Part shown: in pieces, positions 18,580 through 27,744 of the stretch
Layout: each line of letters begins with the position of its first letter
Position numbering within the stretch: the stretch's first letter is position 1
Assembly (NCBI RefSeq): GCF_944324995.1
Contig: NZ_CALUYL010000008.1
Span: 32,070 to 96,069, forward strand
DNA length: 64,000 nt
Source: an uncultured Mailhella sp.
GTDB taxonomy: Bacteria; Desulfobacterota; Desulfovibrionia; Desulfovibrionales; Desulfovibrionaceae
Direction: 5' to 3'
Notes under the pieces: generated by a model
The model's database searches: none
The model's input: only the letters and a program-made list of their open reading frames with translations
Told to the model about the DNA's origin: nothing
Made by a program: the position numbers and the translations under genes

Positions 18580-18667
18580 TGACGGTCAATCCGTCAGTCC
18601 GGAGTTGCGGCGTCGGCGTTTTGGGAGCGGCGCTTGTCCCGCCGCGGAAGGTTCGTCCGAAGAAAGA

Positions 18668-18704
18668 AGGGCGGAGCGCAACATGTGCGTTCCGCCCTTT
18701 TCTA
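18668..18704. terminator. Bidirectional terminator between convergent genes
   Basis: AGGGCGGA-CGC / GCG-TCCGCCCT stem followed by TTTTCT on plus and A-rich sequence upstream (TTCTTTCTT on minus). It lies between the glycosyltransferase and carboxylesterase genes, which converge. Confidence 0.75.
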
Positions 18705-18748
18705 TGGCGTTTTTAGGCGCGCAGGGAGGCCCGGCGCGAGGAATCGAA

Positions 18749-20284
18749 TTACTTCAGCGGCATGTTCTCGCGTTCCGTCTTCCACGGATCGGAGACTTCT
18801 TTGCTTTCCACGTCGAAGCGCATGGTCATGCGGCGGTCGAGATCGAAAGGCGTCCAGCCGGGGTTTCCCGTGGAGGCAAAGCTCACCCAGGCGCGATGCA
18901 TGGCGTTTGCCAGCGCATCCGGAGGATTGTCGCCGAGGGTGTTTTTCACGCGCTGCGAGTCCTTGTGCAGCGTCTTGAAGACGAAGGGCAGATCCACGCT
19001 GTGGGCCGCGCCGAGTCTGCCGTTGTAGCAGGGGCTCCTCCAGGCGAAGGAATAGGCCCAGGCCTTGCCGCCTGCCTTCTTCTGGCTTTCCAGTACCTTG
19101 TTGGCGGGCATCCTGAAGATGAGGTCGGACTGGAGGGCCGTGAACAGATCGCCGGTGGTGTCGCCGCGACCGGCCTTGCGGTAGCGTTCCACGATGTCGG
19201 CGGGAAATCCCGTCGTGTACACGAAGTTCTTGAGCGCGTCTTCGCCTATCTTGTCGATGGCTCCGCTCGGCACGGTGTAGTAGCGCCATTCCTGTTCGGC
19301 GGAGCCGACCATGACGTCCAGATCCCTGGCGGCGCCGTCGGCAATGGCGTCCACGGGGCGCTTCATGAGAATGTCGCCGTCAACGTAGGGCTTGAACACG
19401 GAAACGTTGCCCTGCAGCATGCGGCCCCATTCGGGATCCTTGGCCTTGGCGGAAGCGAACGCGGAGAAGGTGAGCAGCTTTTCCGGCGAAAGAGCGGCCA
19501 CGGCTTCGCGGCTGTCTTCAATGCCGTAGAAGGCCAGCAGATCGGCGGAGGCCACGGAAGCCTGTTCGCTGGTGTACTGCGCAATGGCCGAGGGGCTCTG
19601 CAGAATGGCGCGGCGGAAAAGGCCCTTCGACTTGCCGGAAGAAATGAGGGAGGTGATGTGCGTGGCTCCCGCGGACTGACCGAACACCGTGACCTTGTCG
19701 GGATCGCCGCCGAAGGCGGCAATGTTGTCCTGCACCCAGCGCAGAGCGAACATCATGTCGCGCAGGGCGAGGTTGGAGGGCACTCCCTTGATTTTGAGAA
19801 AGCCGTCCACGTTCACGCGGTAGTTGATGGTGACGAGCACCACGCCGTCCTGCGCAAAGGCGGTGCCGTCGTAGCGCACGTCGTTGTTGTCGCAGCGGGT
19901 GCTGCCGCCGCCGGGAATATAGACCATGACGGGGCACTTCGTCTTGCCGGGAGCGGGGGTCCAGATGTTCAGGCGCAGGCAGTCGCCGCCGCCCAGAATT
20001 TTGCCCTTGCCGCCGGGCTGGAGCGGAATGTCGCCGGGATTGACGGCATCGACGACGCCGTTCCAGGCCGGAACGAATTCAGGCAGGGCCAGACGGTATT
20101 TTCCTTCATAGGGGGGCATGCCGCAGGGCACGCCTCTGAACACATGCACGCCGTCCATGACAAGACCGCGCACGCTGCCTTTGGCCGTTTTGACCACGGG
20201 GCCTTCGGTGGCAAAGGCATGGAAGGGCACGGCGCCCGCAAGAAGTGCGGCCGCGCTTCCATATAAAAACTGACGTCTGTTCAT
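18749..20284 (-). CDS. Type-B carboxylesterase, Tat-exported
   Basis: 511 aa. The N-terminus MNRRQFLYGSAAALLAGAVP is a twin-arginine-like signal, so the enzyme probably acts in the periplasm. Alpha/beta-hydrolase features of the PnbA/cholinesterase family: RGVPCGMPP, EDCLxLNIW-like DCLRLNIWTPA, oxyanion region YIPGGGS (usually HGGG; the histidine is replaced by Pro here), nucleophile elbow GQSAG with Ser204 (usually GESAG), and a C-terminal AHSVDLPFVF that supplies the catalytic His. It hydrolyses carboxylic esters of unknown identity. The start has AGGAGC upstream. It stands alone: its 3' side faces a convergent terminator. Confidence 0.85.
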   Translation of the reverse strand: MNRRQFLYGSAAALLAGAVPFHAFATEGPVVKTAKGSVRGLVMDGVHVFRGVPCGMPPYEGKYRLALPEFVPAWNGVVDAVNPGDIPLQPGGKGKILGGGDCLRLNIWTPAPGKTKCPVMVYIPGGGSTRCDNNDVRYDGTAFAQDGVVLVTINYRVNVDGFLKIKGVPSNLALRDMMFALRWVQDNIAAFGGDPDKVTVFGQSAGATHITSLISSGKSKGLFRRAILQSPSAIAQYTSEQASVASADLLAFYGIEDSREAVAALSPEKLLTFSAFASAKAKDPEWGRMLQGNVSVFKPYVDGDILMKRPVDAIADGAARDLDVMVGSAEQEWRYYTVPSGAIDKIGEDALKNFVYTTGFPADIVERYRKAGRGDTTGDLFTALQSDLIFRMPANKVLESQKKAGGKAWAYSFAWRSPCYNGRLGAAHSVDLPFVFKTLHKDSQRVKNTLGDNPPDALANAMHRAWVSFASTGNPGWTPFDLDRRMTMRFDVESKEVSDPWKTERENMPLK

Positions 20285-20630
20285 GTGAAGCTCCTGATAT
20301 ATTCGGTGATGGAAAAGGCGAACATCCGTCCAGGAGAGAGGATGATTCGGCTTTCAGGAAAATAAAAAGACGGCAAAAAATAAAGCTCAAAATTTCACAT
20401 TGTTGTTCTAAGAAAGGCAACAAGAGGAAAAAATATTGATGATGTGCGCGAAGCGGCAGGACGCGCGGGGGCAAAAGTCGCCACGAAGCGTCAGGCGCGC
20501 GAGCTGCCCGGGCAGGCGAAGGAGGGGAAATTTTGCCGGAAATTCGGCTTGCGGCGCGTGTTTTGGGGCATCGCGTTCCGCGGGGCTCCGGAGGCGCGCC
20601 GCGGCGGCGTTTATTTTTTCGAGGCTGAAG
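20285..20630. other. Intergenic region, esterase upstream
   Basis: No gene seen. The first 170 bp (minus direction) are AT-rich and should hold the esterase promoter; the remainder is GC-rich with inverted repeats and no readable gene. Confidence 0.5.
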
Positions 20631-20668
20631 GCAAGAAAAAAGCGGGAGACGGCAACGCCGTCTCCCGC
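20631..20668 (-). terminator. Terminator of serS
   Basis: GCGGGAGACGG / CCGTCTCCCGC stem (20642-20668) with a T-run on the minus strand. Confidence 0.85.
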
Positions 20669-20691
20669 CGGAGAGTTTTTGAACAATCCGA

Positions 20692-21972
20692 CTACATGTC
20701 GGGAGTAATGACCTCAAGGCCGCCCATGTAGGGACGCAGCACGGTGGGAATGACGATGGAGCCGTCTTCCTGCTGGTTGTTCTCGATGATGGCCACGAGC
20801 GAACGGCCGGTGGGCAGACCGGAGCCGTTCAGGGTATGCACGAATTCGGGCTTGCCGCCGCCCTTGGGACGGAACCGGATGTTGGCGCGGCGGGCCTGGA
20901 AGTCCACGCAGTTGGAGCAGGACGAGATTTCGCGGTAGGTGTTCTGACCGGGCAGCCAGACTTCCACGTCGTAGGTCTTGGCGGAACCGAAGCCCATGTC
21001 GCCGGTGCACAGGGTGATGGTGCGATAGGGAAGTTCCAGCTTTTCGAGCAGGATTTCGGCGCAGCGGCGCATGTGTTCCAGCTCTTCCCAGGACTTGTCG
21101 GGATGGGCGAAGCGCACCATTTCCACCTTGATGAACTGATGCTGACGGATGAGACCGCGCACGTCCTTGCCCGCGGAGCCGGCTTCGGAACGGAAGCAGG
21201 GGGTGCCGGCGGTGTAGCGCAGGGGCAGCTGATCCTCTTCGAGGATTTCGCCGGCGTGCAGGTTGGTGACGGGCACTTCGGCGGTGGGAATGAGGTAGTA
21301 GTCCCAGGCGGGCATTTTGAAGAGGTCTTCCTCGAACTTGGGCAGCTGACCGGTGCCCTGCATGGTGGCGGCGTTGACCATGAAGGGAGGCAGAATTTCG
21401 GTGGCGCCGAATTCGGTGGTCTGGGTGTCGAGGTAGAAGTTCATGAGGGCGCGTTCCATTCTGGCGAACACGCCGTGCGACACGCAGAAGCGCGAACCGG
21501 CGAGCTTGGCGCCGCGTTCAAAGTCGAGGCCGCGGCGGGCCGCGCCCACTTCAAAGTGCTGCTTGGGCGGGAAGGTGAACTCGCGGGGCGTGCCCCAGCG
21601 GTGCAGTTCCGGATTGTCGTTTTCGTCGAGGCCGACCGGCACGGAGGCGTCGGGAATGTTCGGCACGCGGAGCATCCACTGATAGACCTTGTCCTTGATC
21701 TCGGAAGCTTCGGCGTCGAGTTCCTTGATGCGGTCGGAGAGCTTGCCGAGATCGGCCAGAAGTTCGGAAGCGTCTTCACCGGCGCGCTTTTTGCGGGCCA
21801 CTTCGGCCGAGTCGGCATTGCGCTTGCTCTTGAGCGTTTCCACTTCGGTGAGCACGGCGCGGCGACGTTCGTCCAGAGCCAGGAAGTCGTCGACGGAAAT
21901 GTTGGAATGGCGGTCGGCCAGAGCCTTGGCCACCACTTCGGGATGTTTCTGAAGAAGTTTGAGATCAAGCAT
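20692..21972 (-). CDS. serS: Seryl-tRNA synthetase
   Basis: 426 aa, the usual length. N-terminal coiled-coil arm (residues about 25-110: [20 protein letters not shown]) that holds the long variable arm of tRNA-Ser; class II core with motif 2 ([21 protein letters not shown], read [15 protein letters not shown]) and motif 3 ([20 protein letters not shown], ending at [11 protein letters not shown]). It charges tRNA-Ser and also supplies Ser-tRNA for selenocysteine. Starts [12 protein letters not shown], as typical. Monocistronic with its own terminator. Confidence 0.97.
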   Translation of the reverse strand: MLDLKLLQKHPEVVAKALADRHSNISVDDFLALDERRRAVLTEVETLKSKRNADSAEVARKKRAGEDASELLADLGKLSDRIKELDAEASEIKDKVYQWMLRVPNIPDASVPVGLDENDNPELHRWGTPREFTFPPKQHFEVGAARRGLDFERGAKLAGSRFCVSHGVFARMERALMNFYLDTQTTEFGATEILPPFMVNAATMQGTGQLPKFEEDLFKMPAWDYYLIPTAEVPVTNLHAGEILEEDQLPLRYTAGTPCFRSEAGSAGKDVRGLIRQHQFIKVEMVRFAHPDKSWEELEHMRRCAEILLEKLELPYRTITLCTGDMGFGSAKTYDVEVWLPGQNTYREISSCSNCVDFQARRANIRFRPKGGGKPEFVHTLNGSGLPTGRSLVAIIENNQQEDGSIVIPTVLRPYMGGLEVITPDM

Positions 21973-22088
21973 GGCTGATTTCCTCGAATCTGCGTGATAT
22001 GCGGTAGGGCGTGATGCCCGGGCATTTGAAAGGAACGAACAGTCTAGCCCGACAGCGGCGGAGCGTCAATCGTGACCGGAAGAGGCGG

Positions 22089-22120
22089 CAGGGCCCGGCG
22101 GACGCGTCCGCCGGGCCCTG
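22089..22120. terminator. Strong palindromic hairpin downstream of SLC13 gene
   Basis: A perfect 32-nt palindrome (CAGGGCCCGGCGGACG and its complement) lies 22 nt after the transporter stop. It lacks a clear T-run, so termination may be partial or Rho-assisted. Confidence 0.5.
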
Positions 22121-22142
22121 TGTTCTGCATGGATTCGAGAAT

Positions 22143-23525
22143 TTACATGATGCCTACGAAGTTCCACCACGGAATGGCCACCAGAGCGAGCAGCACGCCG
22201 CAGATCAGGGTTCGCGCGGCGAGAGCGGGAATGACGTGGGAGAGCGTGACGCGTCCGGTGATGAAGATATAGAGGAAGTACACGGCTTCATAGGGCAGGA
22301 TGTACTGATCGACGCCGTACTGGAAGGCGTAGAAGAGCGGCAGCGGATTCATGTTGAGGGCCTGACCGAGTTCGCCGATGGCGGGGGTGAAGGCGGCGGT
22401 GGCGGCAAGGGGCGTCAGCAGGAAGTTGACGACCACGCCGGAGAGGTAGGCGATGATGACCGACATGCTCTCTCCCCAGCCCTGAAGCACGGGCAGAATC
22501 TGCTGCACGGCCCAGGCGTTGAAGCCCACGGCTCCGCCCACGAAACCGATGGACATGCAGCCGGTGATGAAGATGAGGAACATGATTTCCAGCTTGCCGA
22601 TGCCTTCATTGGGCAGAATGTTGATGCCGGGCATGTAGCAGATCATGGCCAGCACGGCGAAGACGAACACGGGGTCCACGCCGGTCCAGGGCTGAATCAT
22701 GAAGGCGAGCACCATGCCGAGCACCAGCACGAGGAGAATTTTTTCCTTGGTGCTGATGGGGCCGAGTTCTCTGCTGCAGTTTTCAATGAAGGCGCGGGCG
22801 TTTTCCATGGAGGTGAGCTGTTCCTTGCCCTTCACCAGCCAGACGACGCCCATGGACGCCATGGTGTAGATGACGGAGAACAGGGAGCCGTGCCAGGCGT
22901 ACTGCCAGAAGTCCACGGTGGTGCCGTCCTTGAAGAGCATGGTGAAGGCCCAGATGAAGCTTTCGGAGGTGTGCAGGAACAGAAACTGCGGCGCGGCCGC
23001 GGCCATGAAGGCCATGAGAATGATGGCCGAGGACATGCGCGATTTGTGATCGAGCTTCAGGGTGTCCACGATGCCGGAGGCAATGGCGCAGAGCACGACC
23101 ATGCGGGCCAGAATGGAAGGCAGCACCAGGGCCAGCGCCAGGCCGCCGATGAAGAAGCCCCACACAAGGCCCATGAAGCTGCCGCCCGCAAGGGAGAGGC
23201 AGCTCAGCGCCAGGCGTCTGGCGAGCCCAGTTTTGTCCATGGCTTCGCCGATGACCACGGCGGCAAAGGAAATCCAGGGCAGCACCGTGGCCCACGGGCC
23301 GAAAATGACTTCCATGGGAGCCACGTTGCCGAGCACGTAGCCGAAGGTGAGCAGCGCGGCCACGCCGATGGCCGGAAACACGTTGAAGGCCCAGGCCAGC
23401 ACGGCCATGCTGGTCATGGCCATGAAGAGCGGCGCTTTCGGCGAAATGTCGGCGGGCGCGGCGAAATAGACGATGAAGGGCAGAATGAGGGTCAGAGGCC
23501 AGCGGAGCATGGGCAGAACTTTCAT
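22143..23525 (-). CDS. SLC13/DASS-family anion transporter (module 1)
   Basis: 460 aa; the start at 23525 (MKVLPML) is preferred over an upstream in-frame ATG because GGAGGA lies 6 nt before it. About eleven hydrophobic segments, with a DASS pattern including an SNP/SxxN-like hairpin region (PLAATAAFTPAIGELGQAL) and a central cytoplasmic stretch. The family couples Na+ to uptake of sulfate, phosphate or di/tricarboxylates. It follows the ferredoxin and AprA-like flavoprotein genes on the same strand (225-bp gap), so it probably imports the substrate of that enzyme. Which anion is carried cannot be read from sequence. Confidence 0.85.
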   Translation of the reverse strand: MKVLPMLRWPLTLILPFIVYFAAPADISPKAPLFMAMTSMAVLAWAFNVFPAIGVAALLTFGYVLGNVAPMEVIFGPWATVLPWISFAAVVIGEAMDKTGLARRLALSCLSLAGGSFMGLVWGFFIGGLALALVLPSILARMVVLCAIASGIVDTLKLDHKSRMSSAIILMAFMAAAAPQFLFLHTSESFIWAFTMLFKDGTTVDFWQYAWHGSLFSVIYTMASMGVVWLVKGKEQLTSMENARAFIENCSRELGPISTKEKILLVLVLGMVLAFMIQPWTGVDPVFVFAVLAMICYMPGINILPNEGIGKLEIMFLIFITGCMSIGFVGGAVGFNAWAVQQILPVLQGWGESMSVIIAYLSGVVVNFLLTPLAATAAFTPAIGELGQALNMNPLPLFYAFQYGVDQYILPYEAVYFLYIFITGRVTLSHVIPALAARTLICGVLLALVAIPWWNFVGIM

Positions 23526-23704
23526 GGTTCCTCCGGGGGTGGCGGATGTTCCGGGCTGAGCCGGAAAAAAGTTCACGAAGGGAGAGCGCGTCGACCGGGG
23601 GCGGAAACAGGGCGACGTGTCGATGCACGTCGGAGAAGCGGAAAAGGAGTGCCGCGGAATGAGAGCGGAAACGGCGGACGGCGCGGGCGTTAAACAACGC
23701 CATG

Positions 23705-23732
23705 CCCCGGTTTCCGCAGAGGGAAACCGGGG
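23705..23732. terminator. Hairpin between flavoprotein and transporter genes
   Basis: CCCCGGTTTCC / GGAAACCGGGG stem with a short loop and no strong T-run; possibly partial terminator or mRNA stabiliser that lowers transporter expression. Confidence 0.5.
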
Positions 23733-23750
23733 AGAGGGGGGAGAGAAAAC

Positions 23751-25421
23751 TCAGATGAGGCGGTCGCGCCAGGCGGTTTTCACTTCATCGCCTTCCTTCC
23801 ATACGCGCAGGAACTTGTCGCGCAGGAGCGGGTTGGTGAAGGTGTAGTCGGAGCGGATGTGACGGCCGCGGCTTTCCTTGCGTTCCCTGGCGGAGATCAT
23901 GAGGGCCTGACCGAGATCGAGCAGGTTCACCACTTCGGCGGCGCGCATGAGTTCGTGGGCGTCGGTGGCGTACATCTGCGTTTCTATCTTCTTGCGCAGG
24001 TCGCCGAGATACTTGATGCCCGCGGTGAGCATGGTGTCGGAGCGCACGCGGTGCGGACCGCAGTCGGCGTACTCGGTCATGATCTGCTGCAGGGCGAAGT
24101 TGGCTTCCTGCCACGAAGCGCCCACCTTGCGTTCGTAAATGGCGCTGTAGAACGCCATGCGTTCCTCGGCGTTGTCCGGCGTGCCTTCGGCAAGGGCGAG
24201 GGTCTGGTAGTCCGCGGCGTGATGGCCGGCAATCCAGCCGTACACGGCCGCAGCGCCGATGTCGCCGCTGATGTTGCCCATCATGTCGCCGGCGGCGAAG
24301 AGTCCGCGCACGTTGCTCTCGCCGTTGATGTCGATTTCTATGCCGTTGGTGACGAGGTTGGCTTCATACTGGCCGAATTCCACGGCGTGCTTTCCGGGAT
24401 CGATGCCTTCCTTGTCCATGTAGTCCAGAAGCGCGGTGAGGCCTTCGCACTTCATGGCCCAGCGCATGTGTTCGAGATCTTCCTTGCTCGCGCCGGAGCA
24501 GTCCATGTAGGCGGGGCCGCGGCCGCTCAGCTTGAGATCGGTGAAGGCCGAGGACCACACGTCGCTCGTCATGTCGCCCGTTTCCACGTTGGGCTTCGTG
24601 ATGAACGGGCCGACGGGACGCCCGTCGGGGTAGCGGTACACGCCTATCCAGGTGGCCTTGCCGCAGCGGGCGAGGAAGCGGGGCCCGGCGTGGCGGTAGG
24701 TCTTTTCCATGTTCACGAGATAGGTGCCGATGCGCCAGGCCTGCGCAATGGAGTCGCCGGTGCCGGAGGGGCACATGTTGGTGTTGAACATCTGGCTCGG
24801 CGTGGGATCGGTGGTGAACAGGCGGCTCACGTAGCCGGTGGCGGCCACCACGGCCTTGGATTTCACCATGATGAAGGAAGGTTCGTCGCCGGACACGTCG
24901 AGAGCCAGCACGCCGGTCACGCCGTCGGCGTTGCGGAACATTTCCAGCACGGGCGCGTGATTGAGAATCTTCACGCCGCGCTTTTTCGCCTGTTCGGTGA
25001 GCACCTTTTTCTGATTGTGGCCGTCGTACTTGAGGAAGATGCGCGGACGGCCGGGATAGGCGTGTCCTTCAAAGTGATAGTCGCCCGTGGGCTTCATGTT
25101 GATGCCCCAGTCGTTCCACATGTTCACGATTTTGGGGCTGGTTTCCAGAAAGCGCATGACGAGCGGGGTGTCGTTGCTGGTGGCGTTCTGGCTGTCCATG
25201 AATTCGTTGTACACCACGCTGATGTCGCCGTGCTTTTCGGGAATCCAGCACAGGAAGTGATCGTTGCCCGTGGCGCCTGCGCCGCTGCGCTTCGTGTTGG
25301 CCTTGTCCAGAAGAACCACGCTTGCGCCCTTGTCCGCCGCCGCGATGGCGGCCATAAGACCCGCTATGCCGCCGCCGATGACGGCCACATCGGCTTCATG
25401 CTGTTCTTTAAGAGGAATCAT
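23751..25421 (-). CDS. AprA/FrdA-like FAD flavoprotein (module 1)
   Basis: 556 aa from the ATG at 25421, chosen for its GGAGGT. FAD-binding Rossmann motif GGGIAGLMAAIAAADKGASV near residues 15-35, then VLLDKANTKRSGAGATGND, which is closer to adenylylsulfate reductase alpha (KxxxxRSGAxAxG) than to classic fumarate reductase. A second FAD motif, GLFAAGDMMGNISGD, lies near residue 365, and a helical C-terminal domain follows. AprA of sulfate reducers is about 660 aa, so this one is shorter and lacks its neighbours Sat and Qmo. Preceded (77 bp) by an AprB-like ferredoxin gene. It is probably a cytoplasmic oxidoreductase for an anionic organic or sulfur compound; the substrate is unknown. Confidence 0.85.
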   Translation of the reverse strand: MIPLKEQHEADVAVIGGGIAGLMAAIAAADKGASVVLLDKANTKRSGAGATGNDHFLCWIPEKHGDISVVYNEFMDSQNATSNDTPLVMRFLETSPKIVNMWNDWGINMKPTGDYHFEGHAYPGRPRIFLKYDGHNQKKVLTEQAKKRGVKILNHAPVLEMFRNADGVTGVLALDVSGDEPSFIMVKSKAVVAATGYVSRLFTTDPTPSQMFNTNMCPSGTGDSIAQAWRIGTYLVNMEKTYRHAGPRFLARCGKATWIGVYRYPDGRPVGPFITKPNVETGDMTSDVWSSAFTDLKLSGRGPAYMDCSGASKEDLEHMRWAMKCEGLTALLDYMDKEGIDPGKHAVEFGQYEANLVTNGIEIDINGESNVRGLFAAGDMMGNISGDIGAAAVYGWIAGHHAADYQTLALAEGTPDNAEERMAFYSAIYERKVGASWQEANFALQQIMTEYADCGPHRVRSDTMLTAGIKYLGDLRKKIETQMYATDAHELMRAAEVVNLLDLGQALMISARERKESRGRHIRSDYTFTNPLLRDKFLRVWKEGDEVKTAWRDRLI

Positions 25422-25498
25422 GGAGTACCTCCAGAGAAAATGTTTTGAGTGGGAGAGAGAAGATCCCGAAGGGAACACGGCTGCCGAAAGGCGCGTTT

Positions 25499-25753
25499 TC
25501 AGCGCACGGGCAGATCTTTGGGCTTCAGGGTGTCGGCATCCACGTACAGGAGCATGTGCGTGAGCGGCAGACGCAGTTCAATGGCGTGGGCCCGGCAGTC
25601 CAGCACGCAGGCGTTGCAGTGCCAGCACTCGTAGGGGCGCTTGACTTCGGGCATCTTGTCCTTGCCTCTGTTGAAACTGAACACCTGCAGGGGGCACACG
25701 TCGGCGCATACGCCGCAGCCAAGGCATTTTTCTCTGTCGATTACCGGAGGCAT
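25499..25753 (-). CDS. AprB-like [4Fe-4S] ferredoxin (module 1)
   Basis: 84 aa; start at 25753 with GGAG upstream. Two cluster motifs: CLGCGVCADVCP (residues about 10-21) and CWHCNACVLDCRAHAIELRLPL, the latter close to AprB's CWECYSCVKxCPQGAI. One cysteine of the usual second motif is followed by R rather than P. It lacks AprB's C-terminal tail (AprB is about 165 aa). It should pass electrons between a donor and the AprA-like subunit encoded 77 bp downstream. Confidence 0.9.
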   Translation of the reverse strand: MPPVIDREKCLGCGVCADVCPLQVFSFNRGKDKMPEVKRPYECWHCNACVLDCRAHAIELRLPLTHMLLYVDADTLKPKDLPVR

Positions 25754-26830
25754 ATTCCTTCTCCTTCGCAAAAATAAGATTCGCGCGGTGGGCGTTGTTG
25801 ACCATCGATGCGTACATGTTTTCACAAGCCGGGAAGGGAAAATATCGCGCATGCGACATTTTGAATATTTTTCAGAAAGAAAGAAAAAAAATAAAAGAAT
25901 AACAGAGAGATGGCGAAGAAAAAATTAATGTTTCTTCTGCGGAAAAGAAGGGAGAGCGCAGATCGCGGAGCGTCGCGCGGGAAGGCAGGGCGCTGCTCAG
26001 GAGGGCGCGCGTCCGAAAAGAGTTGCGGGGATGGGCCGAGCGCAGATGCGGGCCGACAGAGGCCGGCGACGAGCGGCAGTTCGGAGTCTTGATAAAAGAA
26101 TTATTTCACAAATAAAATTAAAAACAGAGAAAAGGTACGAGTCGGTTCAGTTTTCGCAGGCGCTGTCGTGCGCTCTCGAGATGCGTCGGGCGTTTTCGAG
26201 CGCTCCTTGGCGGATAACCGGGGCGAGAGGGAGGGGAGGCCGGTGGGCGAGGCATCGGGCCTTGAGTCGGACGTGTCAGGGGGGAGCTGATCCAGACATT
26301 GCGTCGGGCGGGGGCTTGGCGGCTCTGAGCCGGACGTGAAACCGGTGCTTTTCGGGAGTGGCACGGAGGGCTTCCCGGTCGTTGCCCGGAGCCGGTTGTC
26401 TCCGTTCGCCGGGCCGAAGAGGCGATAGTTTCCGGCGCTGCGCCGGAGGGGCGGCTTTGCGGGGATAGCTGCGGGAGGCATGTGCCGCCGGGCGTCGGCG
26501 GGAGCATGGCGCTGAACCGGGAATTGCGGAAAAATTTTCGTCGGGCTGCGGGCCGGAGGGCGGGGCGTTGCGCCGGGGCTGCATGGAAGATTTGCCGTTG
26601 AGCGGCGTGCGGATCGAATGCCTGCAAAAGCGTCCCGGAGCGAGCAAGGCGGGCGCGCCGTGCTCGGAGTTTCGCAGTGCGGACGAGGGCGTTCGCCCCT
26701 GTGCTTCCTGCGGATGTTGCGACCTCCTCCCGGATCCTGCTCTTTCGGCGCGGCGGGCGCAGCACGCGGTTTCTCGCGCGAGGAAAACGGATGCGCGACG
26801 TCTGAGTTCTGTGGAGGGAGTCCTGCGCGG
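25754..26830. other. 1.08-kb gene-free region
   Basis: No convincing gene on either strand: the long open frames here are low-complexity Pro/Arg/Ala shadows without Shine-Dalgarno sites. The first 120 bp hold the module 1 promoter (minus). A good plus-strand sigma-70-like promoter lies at 26089-26118, followed by about 700 bp of GC-rich sequence. Confidence 0.5.
26089..26118 (+). promoter_or_regulatory. Orphan sigma-70-like promoter
   Basis: TTGATA, 18-nt spacer, TAAAAT (5/6 match to the -10). It points into a region with no gene, toward the 3' end of the Crp-like gene. Confidence 0.4.
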
Positions 26831-27556
26831 CTACATGCCCGCAAGAGCGCGCAGTCCGGCCGGATCGAGAATGTGAACCCGTCCCCGGCGGAAGCATTCG
26901 ATGACGCCGTTCTTTTTCAGGTACTGGATGGCCCGGCACAGCGTGGCGCGATGCACGCCCAGCATGGCGGCGCAGCGTTCCTGCGTGATGCCGAGGGGAA
27001 ATTCCACGTCGTCGTGCCTTGTGGCGAGCGAGAGCAGATAGCGGCAGAAGCGGATGACGAAGTCGTCCATGAGCATGTCGGAAAGAAAGGTGCTGTGGAT
27101 GAGCGCCACGGTTCCCATCTGGCGCAGGGCGTAGGCGGCGAGGGCCGGGCAGGCGGTCACGCCGTTTTCGTCCTTGAGCACGGTGCCGGGCACGCGCCAG
27201 ATCACGCTGTTGCGCACGCACTGGTACTGCCCGGAAGCGTCTTTTTGCGTGAGCGCGCAGGCCAGGTTGAAGATGCCGCCGGGCTCGAAGGTCATGAGGG
27301 CCCGCTGTCTGCCTTCGAGGGTGTCGAACACGATGCGCACGCTGCCCTTTTCCAGACAGTACATGTCGAGCAGATGTTCGCCGGAAAGATCGATGAACGT
27401 GCCGGCGCGAAACACGAGACGCGTGCCTTCGCGGCGGATTTCCTTCCACACGGGGGATTCGACGTCGGTTTCTCCCTGCACCACGGGCACGGCGAAGGGC
27501 ATGAAGCCGGGCAGGGGCCTGGACGGACGCCGTTCGGAGAGGGTTGTGACGGGCAT
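26831..27556 (-). CDS. Crp/Fnr-family transcriptional regulator
   Basis: 241 aa; start at 27556 (MPVTTLSE) with GGGAG 8 nt upstream. N-terminal cyclic-nucleotide-binding-like beta barrel (YCLEKGSVRIVFDTLEGRQR, FEPGGIFNLACALT) and C-terminal winged helix (LGITQERCAAMLGVHRATLCRAI, read as TQERCAAMLGVHRATLCRAI). It has no N-terminal cysteine cluster for an Fe-S centre as in FNR; the ligand might be cAMP, heme or a small molecule. It lies between modules 1 and 2 and may regulate one or both. Confidence 0.85.
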   Translation of the reverse strand: MPVTTLSERRPSRPLPGFMPFAVPVVQGETDVESPVWKEIRREGTRLVFRAGTFIDLSGEHLLDMYCLEKGSVRIVFDTLEGRQRALMTFEPGGIFNLACALTQKDASGQYQCVRNSVIWRVPGTVLKDENGVTACPALAAYALRQMGTVALIHSTFLSDMLMDDFVIRFCRYLLSLATRHDDVEFPLGITQERCAAMLGVHRATLCRAIQYLKKNGVIECFRRGRVHILDPAGLRALAGM

Positions 27557-27654
27557 GAATGCGCTCCCGGCGGAAAAAGGGACGGATGCAGGCCGGCGGG
27601 AAGTGTCGGCGTTCTGAGAACAAGCTCTAGCAGGGATGCGGGGAAGAAGGCAAG

Positions 27655-27719
27655 AGGCGGAAAAAGCCCCTTTTCGCGGGGGCGAAAAGGGGCTTCGGGG
27701 CCGGGCTTGCGCCCGGCCC
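27655..27719 (-). terminator. Double-hairpin terminator of module 2 transporter
   Basis: On the minus strand a GGGCCGGGC/GCCCGGCCC hairpin is followed by a 14-bp AAGCCCCTTTTCGC stem and then TTTTTCC. Confidence 0.85.
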
Positions 27720-27744
27720 TGGTCAGACCTGCGGAGGCTGACCG

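Noticed and set aside
26101..26844. 247-aa minus frame after the Crp-like gene
   Set aside because: Low-complexity Pro/Arg/Ala sequence with no start signal or motif; treated as gene-free.
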